Shown: in pieces, positions 1 to 5,622 of the stretch | Position numbering within the stretch: the first letter of the stretch is position 1 | Layout: each line of letters begins with the position of its first letter | Position numbers and translations under genes: made by a program | DNA from: Marinospirillum sp. | GTDB taxonomy: Bacteria > Pseudomonadota > Gammaproteobacteria > Pseudomonadales > Halomonadaceae | Direction of reading: 5' to 3' | Length of the DNA stretch: 6,799 nucleotides | NCBI GenBank assembly: GCA_007119985.1 | Contig: SKOQ01000004.1 | Span: 1-6,799 of the forward strand | Notes under the pieces: generated by a model | What the model saw: only the letters and a program-made list of their open reading frames with translations | What the model was told of the DNA's origin: nothing | Database searches by the model: none

Positions 1-955
1 CATCCACCACCTCGTCCATGCGTTTTTGCATCAGGCCTTTGGTGTCTTTTTCAAACAGAGGGTCCCAATGACGACCCCAGACCACCTTGATGACATTCCA
101 GCCAGCGCCACGGAAGACGCCTTCCAGCTCATCCATAATGCGGCCGTTGCCACGAACTGGGCCATCCAGCCGCTGCAGGTTACAGTTGATGACGAAAATC
201 AGATTGTCCAGATTCTCGCGTCCTGCCAGTGAGATCGCGCCCAAAGATTCTGGCTCATCACACTCACCATCACCCATATAACACCAGACCTTACGATCGT
301 GCATCGGCTTGAGTTCGCGTGAATCCAGATACTTCATCACGTGGGCTTGATAGATGGCTTGAATCGGCCCCAGGCCCATGGAAACGGTAGGGAACTGCCA
401 GAACTCAGGCATTAACCAAGGGTGAGGATAGGAAGAAACCCCCTTGCCATCGACTTCCTGGCGGAAGTGATTGAGTTGGTCTTCTGTCAGGCGGCCTTCG
501 AGAAAGGCGCGTGCGTAAACACCAGGTGCACCGTGGCCTTGGAAATAAACCAGATCACCTTCAAAATCATCTTTGGGCGCGCGGAAGAAGTAGTTAAAGC
601 CGACATCATAGAGAGTGGCGCTCGACATAAAGCTCGAAATATGGCCGCCAATCCCCGGATTTTTCTTGTTGGCCCGCATCACCATCGCCATCGCATTCCA
701 GCGAATCAGGGAGCGAATGCGGCGCTCCATAAAGAGATCGCCAGGCATTCTGGCTTCACGGTGCACGGGGATCGTATTGCGGTGCGGGGTGGTAATCGAA
801 AAAGGGAGCTGCGAGCCATCGCGACGCATCCGGTCAGCGAGTTGGGTCAGTAAGTATTTGGCGCGCGCTTCACCTTCATGAGTGAGCACCGAATCCAGGG
901 CCTCAAGCCACTCTTGGGTTTCCATTGGATCCAGGTCTTTAACCTCCTGATTCAT
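1..955 (-). CDS. aceE: Pyruvate dehydrogenase E1 component, N-terminal part (runs off the left edge)
   Basis: This is the thiamine-diphosphate E1 subunit of the cytoplasmic pyruvate dehydrogenase complex, which decarboxylates pyruvate and passes the acetyl group to the lipoyl domains of E2. The frame is open from the ATG at 955 to the window edge and gives 318 residues of a family near 886. It reads MNQEVKDLDPMETQEWLEAL at the start and contains the stretches ANKKNPGIGGHISS, YFQGHGAPGVYARAF and SSYPHPWLMPEFWQ. The thiamine-diphosphate/Mg motif is complete: GDGECDEPES begins at residue 228 and is followed by NCNLQRLDGP, very close to E. coli AceE. GGAGAAG at 960-966 is a good ribosome binding site for this ATG. 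The gene lies downstream of ampE on the same strand, as in E. coli, but with no pdhR between. I see no frameshift. Identification is secure; the rest of the gene, and aceF, must lie to the left. Confidence 0.97.
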   Translation of the reverse strand, partial: MNQEVKDLDPMETQEWLEALDSVLTHEGEARAKYLLTQLADRMRRDGSQLPFSITTPHRNTIPVHREARMPGDLFMERRIRSLIRWNAMAMVMRANKKNPGIGGHISSFMSSATLYDVGFNYFFRAPKDDFEGDLVYFQGHGAPGVYARAFLEGRLTEDQLNHFRQEVDGKGVSSYPHPWLMPEFWQFPTVSMGLGPIQAIYQAHVMKYLDSRELKPMHDRKVWCYMGDGECDEPESLGAISLAGRENLDNLIFVINCNLQRLDGPVRGNGRIMDELEGVFRGAGWNVIKVVWGRHWDPLFEKDTKGLMQKRMDEVVD

Positions 956-994
956 ATAACTTCTCCGCTTGCGTTGTTGTTAGTTGGGATAGAG

Positions 995-1011
995 ATGTAG
1001 CCGAACTACAT
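995..1011 (-). repeat. 6-bp hairpin in the aceE leader
   Basis: ATGTAG at 995-1000 and CTACAT at 1006-1011 are perfect complements separated by five bases. On the aceE-sense strand the loop reads TTCGG, and a G-T wobble could extend the stem by one. It lies about 40 bases before the aceE ATG, so it could be a leader hairpin or a protein-binding dyad. No known operator was recognised. Confidence 0.45.
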
Positions 1012-1039
1012 TCAGCCTTGATCTTCGAGTTGAAATGAG

Positions 1040-1071
1040 GGGTGAGATAGAAAAAAAGTCTGTGCTCACCC
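1040..1071. repeat. 7-bp inverted repeat GGGTGAG / CTCACCC upstream of aceE
   Basis: GGGTGAG (1040-1046) and CTCACCC (1065-1071) are perfect complements with an 18-base spacer that includes seven consecutive A residues on the plus strand. The 25-bp centre spacing and the A tract could suit a dimeric DNA-binding protein. As RNA it would be a large-loop hairpin. Function unknown. Confidence 0.45.
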
Positions 1072-1106
1072 AGAAAACTCGCACTGCAAAAGAATAGGAT
1101 TGTTGC

Positions 1107-1129
1107 GCTGCAGCAGATCTGGCCTAGGC
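1107..1129. repeat. Three abutting 8-bp palindromes
   Basis: GCTGCAGC (1107-1114), CAGATCTG (1114-1121) and GCCTAGGC (1122-1129) are each perfect 8-bp palindromes laid end to end, the first two sharing one base. They are followed by a tandem GGCTGA repeat at 1127-1138. A single 8-bp palindrome is common, but three in 23 bp of noncoding DNA is unusual. No function is known. Confidence 0.5.
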
Positions 1130-1156
1130 TGAGGCTGAACGCTGCGCTTTTTTTGA

Positions 1157-1177
1157 TTTTGTAATTTTACTACAAAA
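1157..1177. repeat. AT-rich inverted repeat downstream of ampE
   Basis: TTTTGTA (1157-1163) and TACAAAA (1171-1177) are perfect complements with a 7-base spacer, flanked by a T7 run at 1148-1154. It lies about 40 bases past the ampE stop. On the minus strand it lacks the GC stem and T tail of an intrinsic terminator, so an operator or AT-rich promoter element for aceE is as likely. Confidence 0.4.
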
Positions 1178-1215
1178 AAGAGCAAAGAAAAGCCTTAAGT
1201 AGAAAAACCGGCCAG

Positions 1216-2097
1216 TTACGACCAAAGGATAACGCTGAGTGCAAAGGCCGCAATCCAGATAATCAGTGCGCGCCAGAGCTGTTCTTTGAGCAGTGCCACC
1301 TCTTGGTCTGCTTCTGGTGTCATCATCTCTGGCCGCTCTTGATAGCAGGCAGCGGCTTGGCTTAGATGGCCGCAGGCAGTGAGGAGCTGGCGGTTTAGGA
1401 AGGTCTCGCTGTCCATCTTGGTTTTCAAGACATCCGCGCTCCATTGGCGTAGACCTAGTATAGGGCGACCTGCGAGAGCAAAGGTGAGGCCCAGTAGGCG
1501 CGAAGCTGGCCACTCGAGCAAAAAGTGAAAATGCTCTATCGCCGGATCAACATCTTGGTAAGCTTGGCGCGCATGGTAAAGAGCACGCTCGCTGAGGCGG
1601 ACTAAGAGTGCACCAAGAGGCCCGAGAATCAGGAACCAAAAGATCACCATAAACAAGCGATCAAAAGCCAAATAGGTGAGTTTGGCGAGCACCTGAGCAT
1701 GCACTTGGGTCGCGCTTTCTTCAGTGCAAGGGCGTTCGAGGAGTTCTTCGGCATAGTAGTAGGCTGCTTGATGGTCTCCTTGACGCCAAGCCACCATATA
1801 ACGCTGAATCCATTTTTGCTCATCGCGACGACCCAGCGCAAAGTAGAGGATAGCGAGGTTGATGAGCAGTGCGGGGACCCCGGCCAGCCAGCCATCGATC
1901 CACCAGAGGAGCAACCAAACGGCGACAAGCCAAAAGATGACCGAAGTCAGAAAGGGCGCTGTAGCACCAAGATGACTTTTCCAGATCTGGGCACTCCAGC
2001 GATGAAAGGCTCGATAAGCACGATCAAGGCCATGGTGTACACCTTGATTGGGGAGCTTTTGCAAAAGTAGTACCACTAAAAGGGCAAAAAACTTCAT
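1216..2097 (-). CDS. ampE: AmpE family inner-membrane protein
   Basis: AmpE is an inner-membrane protein co-transcribed with ampD and linked to beta-lactamase regulation; its biochemical activity is not settled. From the ATG at 2097 it has 293 residues, against 284 in E. coli. It begins MKFFALLVVLLLQKL, as AmpE proteins begin with a short hydrophobic stretch. Likely membrane segments are residues 49-70 (rich in Trp and Leu), 72-89, about 142-167, and the C-terminal 274-293. The segment LEWPASRLLGLTFALAG (about 194-210) matches a conserved AmpE signature before the last loop. A start at 2148 is possible in frame but would overlap ampD by 50 bp and add a non-conserved 17-residue leader. The chosen start follows the ampD TAG by one base, with AGGA at 2106-2109. 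The ampD-ampE order is that of enterobacteria and pseudomonads. Confidence 0.92.
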   Translation of the reverse strand: MKFFALLVVLLLQKLPNQGVHHGLDRAYRAFHRWSAQIWKSHLGATAPFLTSVIFWLVAVWLLLWWIDGWLAGVPALLINLAILYFALGRRDEQKWIQRYMVAWRQGDHQAAYYYAEELLERPCTEESATQVHAQVLAKLTYLAFDRLFMVIFWFLILGPLGALLVRLSERALYHARQAYQDVDPAIEHFHFLLEWPASRLLGLTFALAGRPILGLRQWSADVLKTKMDSETFLNRQLLTACGHLSQAAACYQERPEMMTPEADQEVALLKEQLWRALIIWIAAFALSVILWS

Positions 2098-2098
2098 C

Positions 2099-2653
2099 CT
2101 ATCCGTCCTGTGTGGAGGCCAGCTGAGACAAAAAGTACGGCCAGTCAAAAGCAGGGCCTGGATCTGTTTTGCGCTCAGGGGCGATCTGTTGATGGCCGAC
2201 GATGTGCTGCTGTGTGATCTCTGGATAAGTCTGCATCAGACTGTGCGTCACGGCAATCAGTTGTCGATATTGCTGCTCAGTGTAGGGTTGATCATCAGAA
2301 CCTTCAAGCTCAATGCCGATGGAGAAATCATTACACTGTTCGCGCCCTTCAAAGACCGAGCGTCCAGCATGCCAAGCGCGTTGATCAAAACCGACAAACT
2401 GGATGATCTGTCCAGTGCGGCGAATCAACAAGTGGGCGGAAACCTCTAAGCCCTCGAGCTGAGTAAAATAGGGGTGCTGGCTGGTGTCGAGCTGGCCGGT
2501 AAATAGATGCTCGATCCAGGGTCCGCCATAGGTTTTGGGGGGAAGAGCGATGTTGTGGATCACCAACAGGCTGATCTCGCCATCCGGCCGTGCATTAAAA
2601 AAGGGAGAGGGGTGGGCTGTGGCACTGGTGAGCCAGTGGTCATCGATCTGCAT
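2099..2653 (-). CDS. ampD: 1,6-anhydro-N-acetylmuramyl-L-alanine amidase AmpD
   Basis: AmpD is a cytoplasmic zinc amidase that splits the stem peptide from 1,6-anhydro-N-acetylmuramyl peptides during cell-wall recycling. Its loss raises the inducer of AmpR-controlled beta-lactamase. From the ATG at 2653 the protein has 184 residues, the usual AmpD size. Zinc ligands are visible as His33 (LVIHN), His154 (IVGHQQIAPERKTDPG) and Asp164, with Glu115 (IGIELEG) and Lys162 in the catalytic positions. This numbering is almost identical to E. coli AmpD. There is no signal peptide, which fits the cytoplasmic recycling enzyme rather than exported AmpDh2/AmpDh3 types. The start is fixed by a strong AAAGGAGG at 2659-2666, five bases away; an in-frame ATG at 2704 adds 17 non-conserved residues. 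It is divergent from nadC and followed directly by ampE. Confidence 0.96.
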   Translation of the reverse strand: MQIDDHWLTSATAHPSPFFNARPDGEISLLVIHNIALPPKTYGGPWIEHLFTGQLDTSQHPYFTQLEGLEVSAHLLIRRTGQIIQFVGFDQRAWHAGRSVFEGREQCNDFSIGIELEGSDDQPYTEQQYRQLIAVTHSLMQTYPEITQQHIVGHQQIAPERKTDPGPAFDWPYFLSQLASTQDG

Positions 2654-2658
2654 CGGGG

Positions 2659-2666
2659 CCTCCTTT
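2659..2666 (-). promoter_or_regulatory. Strong ribosome binding site deciding the ampD start
   Basis: On the minus strand this reads AAAGGAGG, five bases before the ATG at 2653. It is a near-perfect anti-16S match and picks 2653 over the upstream in-frame ATG at 2704, which has no comparable site. Confidence 0.85.
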
Positions 2667-2705
2667 GCTGGTGTGCCCTGTCTGGATAAAAATAAGTTTT
2701 GCAAT

Positions 2706-2723
2706 AAAAAGCGCCTTTGCGCT
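2706..2723 (-). terminator. Short terminator-like hairpin between the nadC promoter and ampD
   Basis: On the minus strand AGCGC, loop AAAG, GCGCT (stem arms at 2719-2723 and 2710-2714) is followed by a run of T residues. The stem is only five base pairs but GC-rich. It would stop or pause minus-strand transcription coming from the nadC side before ampD, or act as an attenuator if an ampD promoter lies farther upstream. It also falls where a nadC -35 element would be, so it may be part of a DNA operator instead. Confidence 0.4.
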
Positions 2724-2745
2724 AGATGAACTCTTATAATAGCGC
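2719..2745. promoter_or_regulatory. Candidate operator: inverted repeat across the nadC -10 region
   Basis: GCGCTA (2719-2724) and TAGCGC (2740-2745) are perfect complements whose centres are 21 bp apart, about two helical turns. They bracket the TATAAT box at 2735-2740, so a bound dimer would block nadC transcription. A third AGCGC copy lies at 2710-2714. The sequence does not match an NAD-repressor site that I know. Confidence 0.4.
2735..2740 (+). promoter_or_regulatory. Putative nadC promoter -10 box (TATAAT)
   Basis: A perfect consensus -10 hexamer stands 51 bases before the nadC ATG. No good -35 hexamer occurs at the normal 16-18 base spacing (the sequence there is GC-rich, about CGCCTT), and no extended -10 TG is present. 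Such a promoter may need an activator or be weak. Transcription would begin near 2747. Confidence 0.55.
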
Positions 2746-2781
2746 TTCAATCAATACAGACTTTATCAAACCGCCAGCTTT

Positions 2782-2787
2782 GGGAGA
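2782..2787 (+). promoter_or_regulatory. Ribosome binding site deciding the nadC start
   Basis: GGGAGA lies four bases before the ATG at 2792. It supports this start over the in-frame ATG at 2726, which lies upstream of the likely -10 box and so would not be on the mRNA from that promoter. Confidence 0.75.
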
Positions 2788-2791
2788 ACTT

Positions 2792-3640
2792 ATGTCCGTT
2801 GAATTGCCCTTGCCACTTGCTGATCAGCTCGCTGAACAGGTTCGACTCGCGCTTGCAGAAGATGTGGGTTCAGGCGATCTCACCGCCCAGTTGATTCCCG
2901 CCACGACTCAGGCTCGCGCGCAGGTCATCACGCGTCAGGCCGGTGTGTTTTGCGGTGGCCCTTGGGTGGAGGAGGTTTTTCGTCAGCTCGATCCCCAAGT
3001 GCGGGTGACCTTGCTGGTCGCTGAGGGCGAGCAGGTTGCACCCAATCAGCTGCTCTTGACTCTGGAAGGCGCGGCTCGATCATTGCTAACGGGTGAGCGT
3101 AGCGCACTGAATTTTGTTCAGCTGCTGGCGGGTGTGGCGAGCCGCTGCCAGCAGTATGCCGCTCTGGTGGCGCACACTTCTGTCAAGCTGTTGGATACGC
3201 GCAAAACCCTGCCAGGTCTGCGTTTGGCGCAAAAATACGCCGTGACCTGCGGTGGGTGTTTTAATCATCGCATCGGCTTATATGATGCCTATTTGATTAA
3301 AGAAAATCATATTGCCGCTGCTGGAAGCCTGACTCAGGCAGTGATTGAGGCGCGTCGGCTTGCACCAGGTAAGCCGGTGGAGGTGGAAGTCGAGAGCTTT
3401 GCTGAGCTAGAAGAAGCTTTGGCGGCCGCGGCTGACATTATCATGCTGGATGAGTTTGATTTGGAGCAGACGCGTGCTGCCGTCGCTTTGAATGCTGGGC
3501 AGGCCAAGTTGGAAGCCAGTGGCGGTATTGATCGGCACAATCTGGTAGCCGTGGCCGAGACAGGGGTCGACTATATCTCGTTGGGTACTTTAACGAAGGA
3601 TATACACAGCCTTGATCTGTCGATGCGCCTAGTCCATTAA
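2792..3640 (+). CDS. nadC: Nicotinate-nucleotide diphosphorylase (carboxylating), quinolinate phosphoribosyltransferase
   Basis: NadC joins quinolinate and PRPP to give nicotinate mononucleotide, CO2 and pyrophosphate, in de novo NAD synthesis in the cytoplasm. From the ATG at 2792 it has 282 residues, against 297 in E. coli. The N-terminal domain carries ALAEDVGSGDLTA (about 20-32) and VFCGG. The barrel carries ERSALNF (102-108), DTRKTLPG (135-142), KYAVTCGGCFNHR (148-160), KENH (170-173), EVEVE (197-201), LDEFD (219-223), EASGGI (241-246) and the phosphate-binding SLGT (263-266). These include the Arg, Lys and His residues that bind quinolinate and the acidic residues near PRPP, and nothing essential is missing. 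It is divergent from ampD, as in E. coli. Its last 12 bases overlap the end of the opposing TOPRIM-like gene. Confidence 0.97.
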   Translation: MSVELPLPLADQLAEQVRLALAEDVGSGDLTAQLIPATTQARAQVITRQAGVFCGGPWVEEVFRQLDPQVRVTLLVAEGEQVAPNQLLLTLEGAARSLLTGERSALNFVQLLAGVASRCQQYAALVAHTSVKLLDTRKTLPGLRLAQKYAVTCGGCFNHRIGLYDAYLIKENHIAAAGSLTQAVIEARRLAPGKPVEVEVESFAELEEALAAAADIIMLDEFDLEQTRAAVALNAGQAKLEASGGIDRHNLVAVAETGVDYISLGTLTKDIHSLDLSMRLVH

Positions 3641-4645
3641 GCGGCGTATCTCTTCATGGAGACGCGCATCAAAAAGCAGTGGAGCTTGGGCCAGCCACTG
3701 GTTTGAAGTCATCAGTTCACGGAGCAGGGCAATCGAGAGAATTGGGCCCTGCCATTGTGCGCCCTTGCCATCCATCTGCTGGCTCACTTTGTTGGCAAAA
3801 GTATCGCGATAATCTTCCCAGAAGCTAGGAATAAAGCGCTTGACGGGCCGTTGACTCATCAGCGCTAAGCGCTCAGCAATCACCAAGCCGCGATGGTCGA
3901 GATCTCCAAAGTGTACGTGGGGAACAAACTGGGGTAAAAAGCGTAAAAAGTCACCGGCAAGACTGAGATGTTGCGGGGCCACCCAGACCGCGAGCAGATT
4001 GTCAGGCAGATCAATATCGAGAAAAACGCCACGATCTTCGATGGTGAGCACCATGTAGGGAAGCTCACCATCGGCCTCCTTGACCTGCTGAAAGTCTCTT
4101 TCTGGAATCACCGCCTCGCTGAGTTGACGCCAAATCTTCTTGAGCTCGATGGTCTGGCCATGTTTTTTGACCAGCTTCATATCCAAGCTGCCACGCAAAT
4201 GCAGGCAGCGATCATCAGAGAGCTGCAAATCAGGTAGTTGTTTTTGCAAGTGCTCTGGCAGCTCTTGGCGGGCATCGCCGAGCAGGGCTTGCTGTACTGT
4301 CGCACGATTGAGTGTGCGGGGTAAATCAGCACGCAACTGCTCTTTGATAAACCCCCAGCGCTGGGCAAAAACTTCGCCGAGTAGCAGACCATCGCCTTCG
4401 AGCAGGGTCATCCATTCACGCCATTGTGGCAGGCGCAGATCCAGTAGAGCTTCTAATCCACTGTGGCCGCGTGCGCTGAGGATAAACTCTTCGCTTGTGT
4501 CTGCGGGCAGTAACCAGTTGCTACTCATTAACTCATCGACCAACGCGGCATTATCTGCATGACGTTGAATACGCTGGTTTTTGTAGAGGGCAACAGCAGC
4601 TTCTTGGATAGGAAGACTCTGCCAGTTAATCTCTGCGCCAATCAT
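3629..4645 (-). CDS. TOPRIM-like protein resembling Wadjet JetD C-terminal domain; no jetABC nearby
   Basis: This 338-residue protein has no clear housekeeping name. The N-terminal 190 residues look soluble and mixed helical, and I recognise no domain there. From about 196 it follows the TOPRIM pattern: hydrophobic strand MVLTIEDRGVFL with the expected Glu at 203, then a stretch of about 35 residues, then HVHFGDLDHRGLVIAERL with Asp248 and Asp250. This Glu plus Asp-x-Asp set binds Mg in topoisomerases, primases and OLD-type nucleases. Spacing and wording (GD-D-x-x-G, then Leu-rich) resemble DUF2220, the JetD C-terminus, and to a lesser degree DUF2399. JetD is the DNA-cleaving subunit of the Wadjet plasmid-defence complex, but its partners are absent. 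The ATG at 4645 is two bases after the rimK stop, with AAGG at 4652-4655 inside rimK, so it is probably translated as part of the rimK operon. TOPRIM fold is likely; function is unknown. Confidence 0.65.
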   Translation of the reverse strand: MIGAEINWQSLPIQEAAVALYKNQRIQRHADNAALVDELMSSNWLLPADTSEEFILSARGHSGLEALLDLRLPQWREWMTLLEGDGLLLGEVFAQRWGFIKEQLRADLPRTLNRATVQQALLGDARQELPEHLQKQLPDLQLSDDRCLHLRGSLDMKLVKKHGQTIELKKIWRQLSEAVIPERDFQQVKEADGELPYMVLTIEDRGVFLDIDLPDNLLAVWVAPQHLSLAGDFLRFLPQFVPHVHFGDLDHRGLVIAERLALMSQRPVKRFIPSFWEDYRDTFANKVSQQMDGKGAQWQGPILSIALLRELMTSNQWLAQAPLLFDARLHEEIRRLMD

Positions 4646-4647
4646 GG

Positions 4648-5553
4648 TTAACCTTGTCCTTGTGTCCGTGTTTTGTTGGGCCCAGCATTTTTAGCGAGGT
4701 ATTCGATAATCAAGCCGGCAATATCTCGCCCTGTGGCGGATTCAATGCCCTCTAAGCCAGGTGAGGAGTTCACCTCCATCACCAGTGGGCCGTGATTCGA
4801 GCGTAGAAGATCCACGCCACAGACTTTGAGTCCCATCGCCTTAGCGGCACGCACGGCAGTCGAGCGTTCTTCTGGGGTGATTTTAATCAGCTCCGCCTGA
4901 CCGCCTCGATGGAGGTTGGAGCGAAACTCGCCTGGCTGAGCTTGGCGTTTCATCGCGGCCACCACCTTATCACCAATGACCAAGCAGCGAATATCGGCTC
5001 CACCCGCTTCTTTAATATACTCTTGTACCATAATGTTGGCTTTTAGGCCCATAAAAGCTTGAATCACACTTTCGGCTGCTTTTTCGGTTTCAGCCAAGAC
5101 CACGCCGATGCCTTGTGTACCTTCTAACAGTTTGATCACCAGCGGTGCACCACCGACCATGCGAATCAAGTCATCAATATCATCCGGTGAGTGGGCAAAA
5201 CCTGTGACAGGCAGACCTATGCCTTTGCGTGATAGAAGCTGCAAAGAACGTAGCTTATCCCGTGAACGGGTAATGGCCACAGATTCGTTCAGTGGATAAA
5301 CCCCCATCATCTCAAATTGACGCAATACTGCCGTACCGTAAAAGGTCACTGAAGCTCCAATGCGCGGGATGACGGCATCAAAGGCTTCTAAATCCTCACC
5401 TTTATAGTGAATGGTCGGTTTGTGGGTGGTGATATTCATGTAACAACGCAGGGTGTCGATCACGCGGACCGTGTGTCCGCGTTCTTCAGCGGCTTCGACT
5501 AAACGGCGGCTAGAGTAAAGATTGGCATTACGAGAAAGAAGTGCGATATGCAT
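4648..5553 (-). CDS. rimK: Ribosomal protein S6-L-glutamate ligase RimK
   Basis: RimK is an ATP-grasp ligase that adds glutamate residues to the C-terminus of ribosomal protein S6 and can make poly-alpha-glutamate. It has 301 residues, against 300 in E. coli. The N-terminal pre-ATP-grasp domain (about 1-95) is followed by RSRDK (96-100). The ATP-grasp fold carries VIKLLEGTQGIGVVL (139-153), the adenine-side strand MVQEYI (175-180), DIRCLVIGDK (187-196), FRSNLHRGG (210-218) and GVDLLRSNHGPLVMEVNSSPG. The Mg ligands Asp248, Glu260 and Asn262 are at the same numbers as in E. coli. The start is fixed by an in-frame TAG four codons upstream; the ribosome binding site is weak. The protease gene lies 69 bp upstream and the TOPRIM-like gene starts two bases downstream, suggesting one operon. 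Confidence 0.96.
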   Translation of the reverse strand: MHIALLSRNANLYSSRRLVEAAEERGHTVRVIDTLRCYMNITTHKPTIHYKGEDLEAFDAVIPRIGASVTFYGTAVLRQFEMMGVYPLNESVAITRSRDKLRSLQLLSRKGIGLPVTGFAHSPDDIDDLIRMVGGAPLVIKLLEGTQGIGVVLAETEKAAESVIQAFMGLKANIMVQEYIKEAGGADIRCLVIGDKVVAAMKRQAQPGEFRSNLHRGGQAELIKITPEERSTAVRAAKAMGLKVCGVDLLRSNHGPLVMEVNSSPGLEGIESATGRDIAGLIIEYLAKNAGPNKTRTQGQG

Positions 5554-5572
5554 AGCGCGAGCCTAAAAAAAG

Positions 5573-5584
5573 AGATCTAGATCT
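5573..5584. repeat. 12-bp palindrome before rimK
   Basis: AGATCTAGATCT is a perfect palindrome in the 69-bp gap between the protease gene and rimK. On the minus strand it is followed by CTTTTTTTAG. Folded as RNA it gives only a 4-bp AT-rich stem with a 4-base loop, so a strong terminator is unlikely; pausing, a protein site or chance are all possible. Confidence 0.4.
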
Positions 5585-5622
5585 GTCCATCCAGCTGACT
5601 GCACCATCTCACGCCAATAGCA

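Larger units (their letters stand above)
956..1215. other. ampE-aceE intergenic region (260 bp), probable aceE leader and promoter
   Basis: No gene is supported here. In the direction of aceE the region holds, in order: an AT-rich inverted repeat (1157-1177); a block of three abutting 8-bp palindromes (1107-1129); a 7-bp inverted repeat with an 18-base spacer (1040-1071); and a 6-bp hairpin (995-1011) close to the aceE ribosome binding site. I found no convincing -35/-10 pair and no clear GC stem plus T-run terminator after ampE. A PdhR-type operator (ATTGGT/ACCAAT half-sites) is not visible. E. coli carries aroP and pdhR in this interval, so both have been lost or moved here. Confidence 0.6.

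Noticed and set aside
422..853. A 143-codon plus-strand open frame
   Set aside because: It is antisense to aceE, which is a clear family match, and its product shows no recognisable motif.
995..1016. Cra/FruR operator near aceE
   Set aside because: The GCTGAA half matches in part, but the spacer and the central CG of the Cra consensus are wrong.
1110..1154. Plus-strand intrinsic terminator (GCAGC / GCTGC then T7)
   Set aside because: The stem is only five base pairs with a 26-base loop, and no plus-strand gene ends here for it to serve.
1699..2070. A 123-codon plus-strand open frame
   Set aside because: It is antisense to ampE, has no evident ribosome binding site and no family resemblance.
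2048..2449. A 133-codon plus-strand open frame
   Set aside because: It lies opposite ampD, whose zinc-site residues are intact; the frame is a shadow of that gene.
2726..2791. Longer nadC starting at the ATG at 2726
   Set aside because: This start lies upstream of the probable TATAAT box and adds 22 residues not typical of NadC; the 2792 start has a good ribosome binding site.
3629..4645. A Wadjet plasmid-defence system
   Set aside because: Only one JetD-like domain is seen; jetA, jetB and jetC are absent and the neighbours are housekeeping genes.
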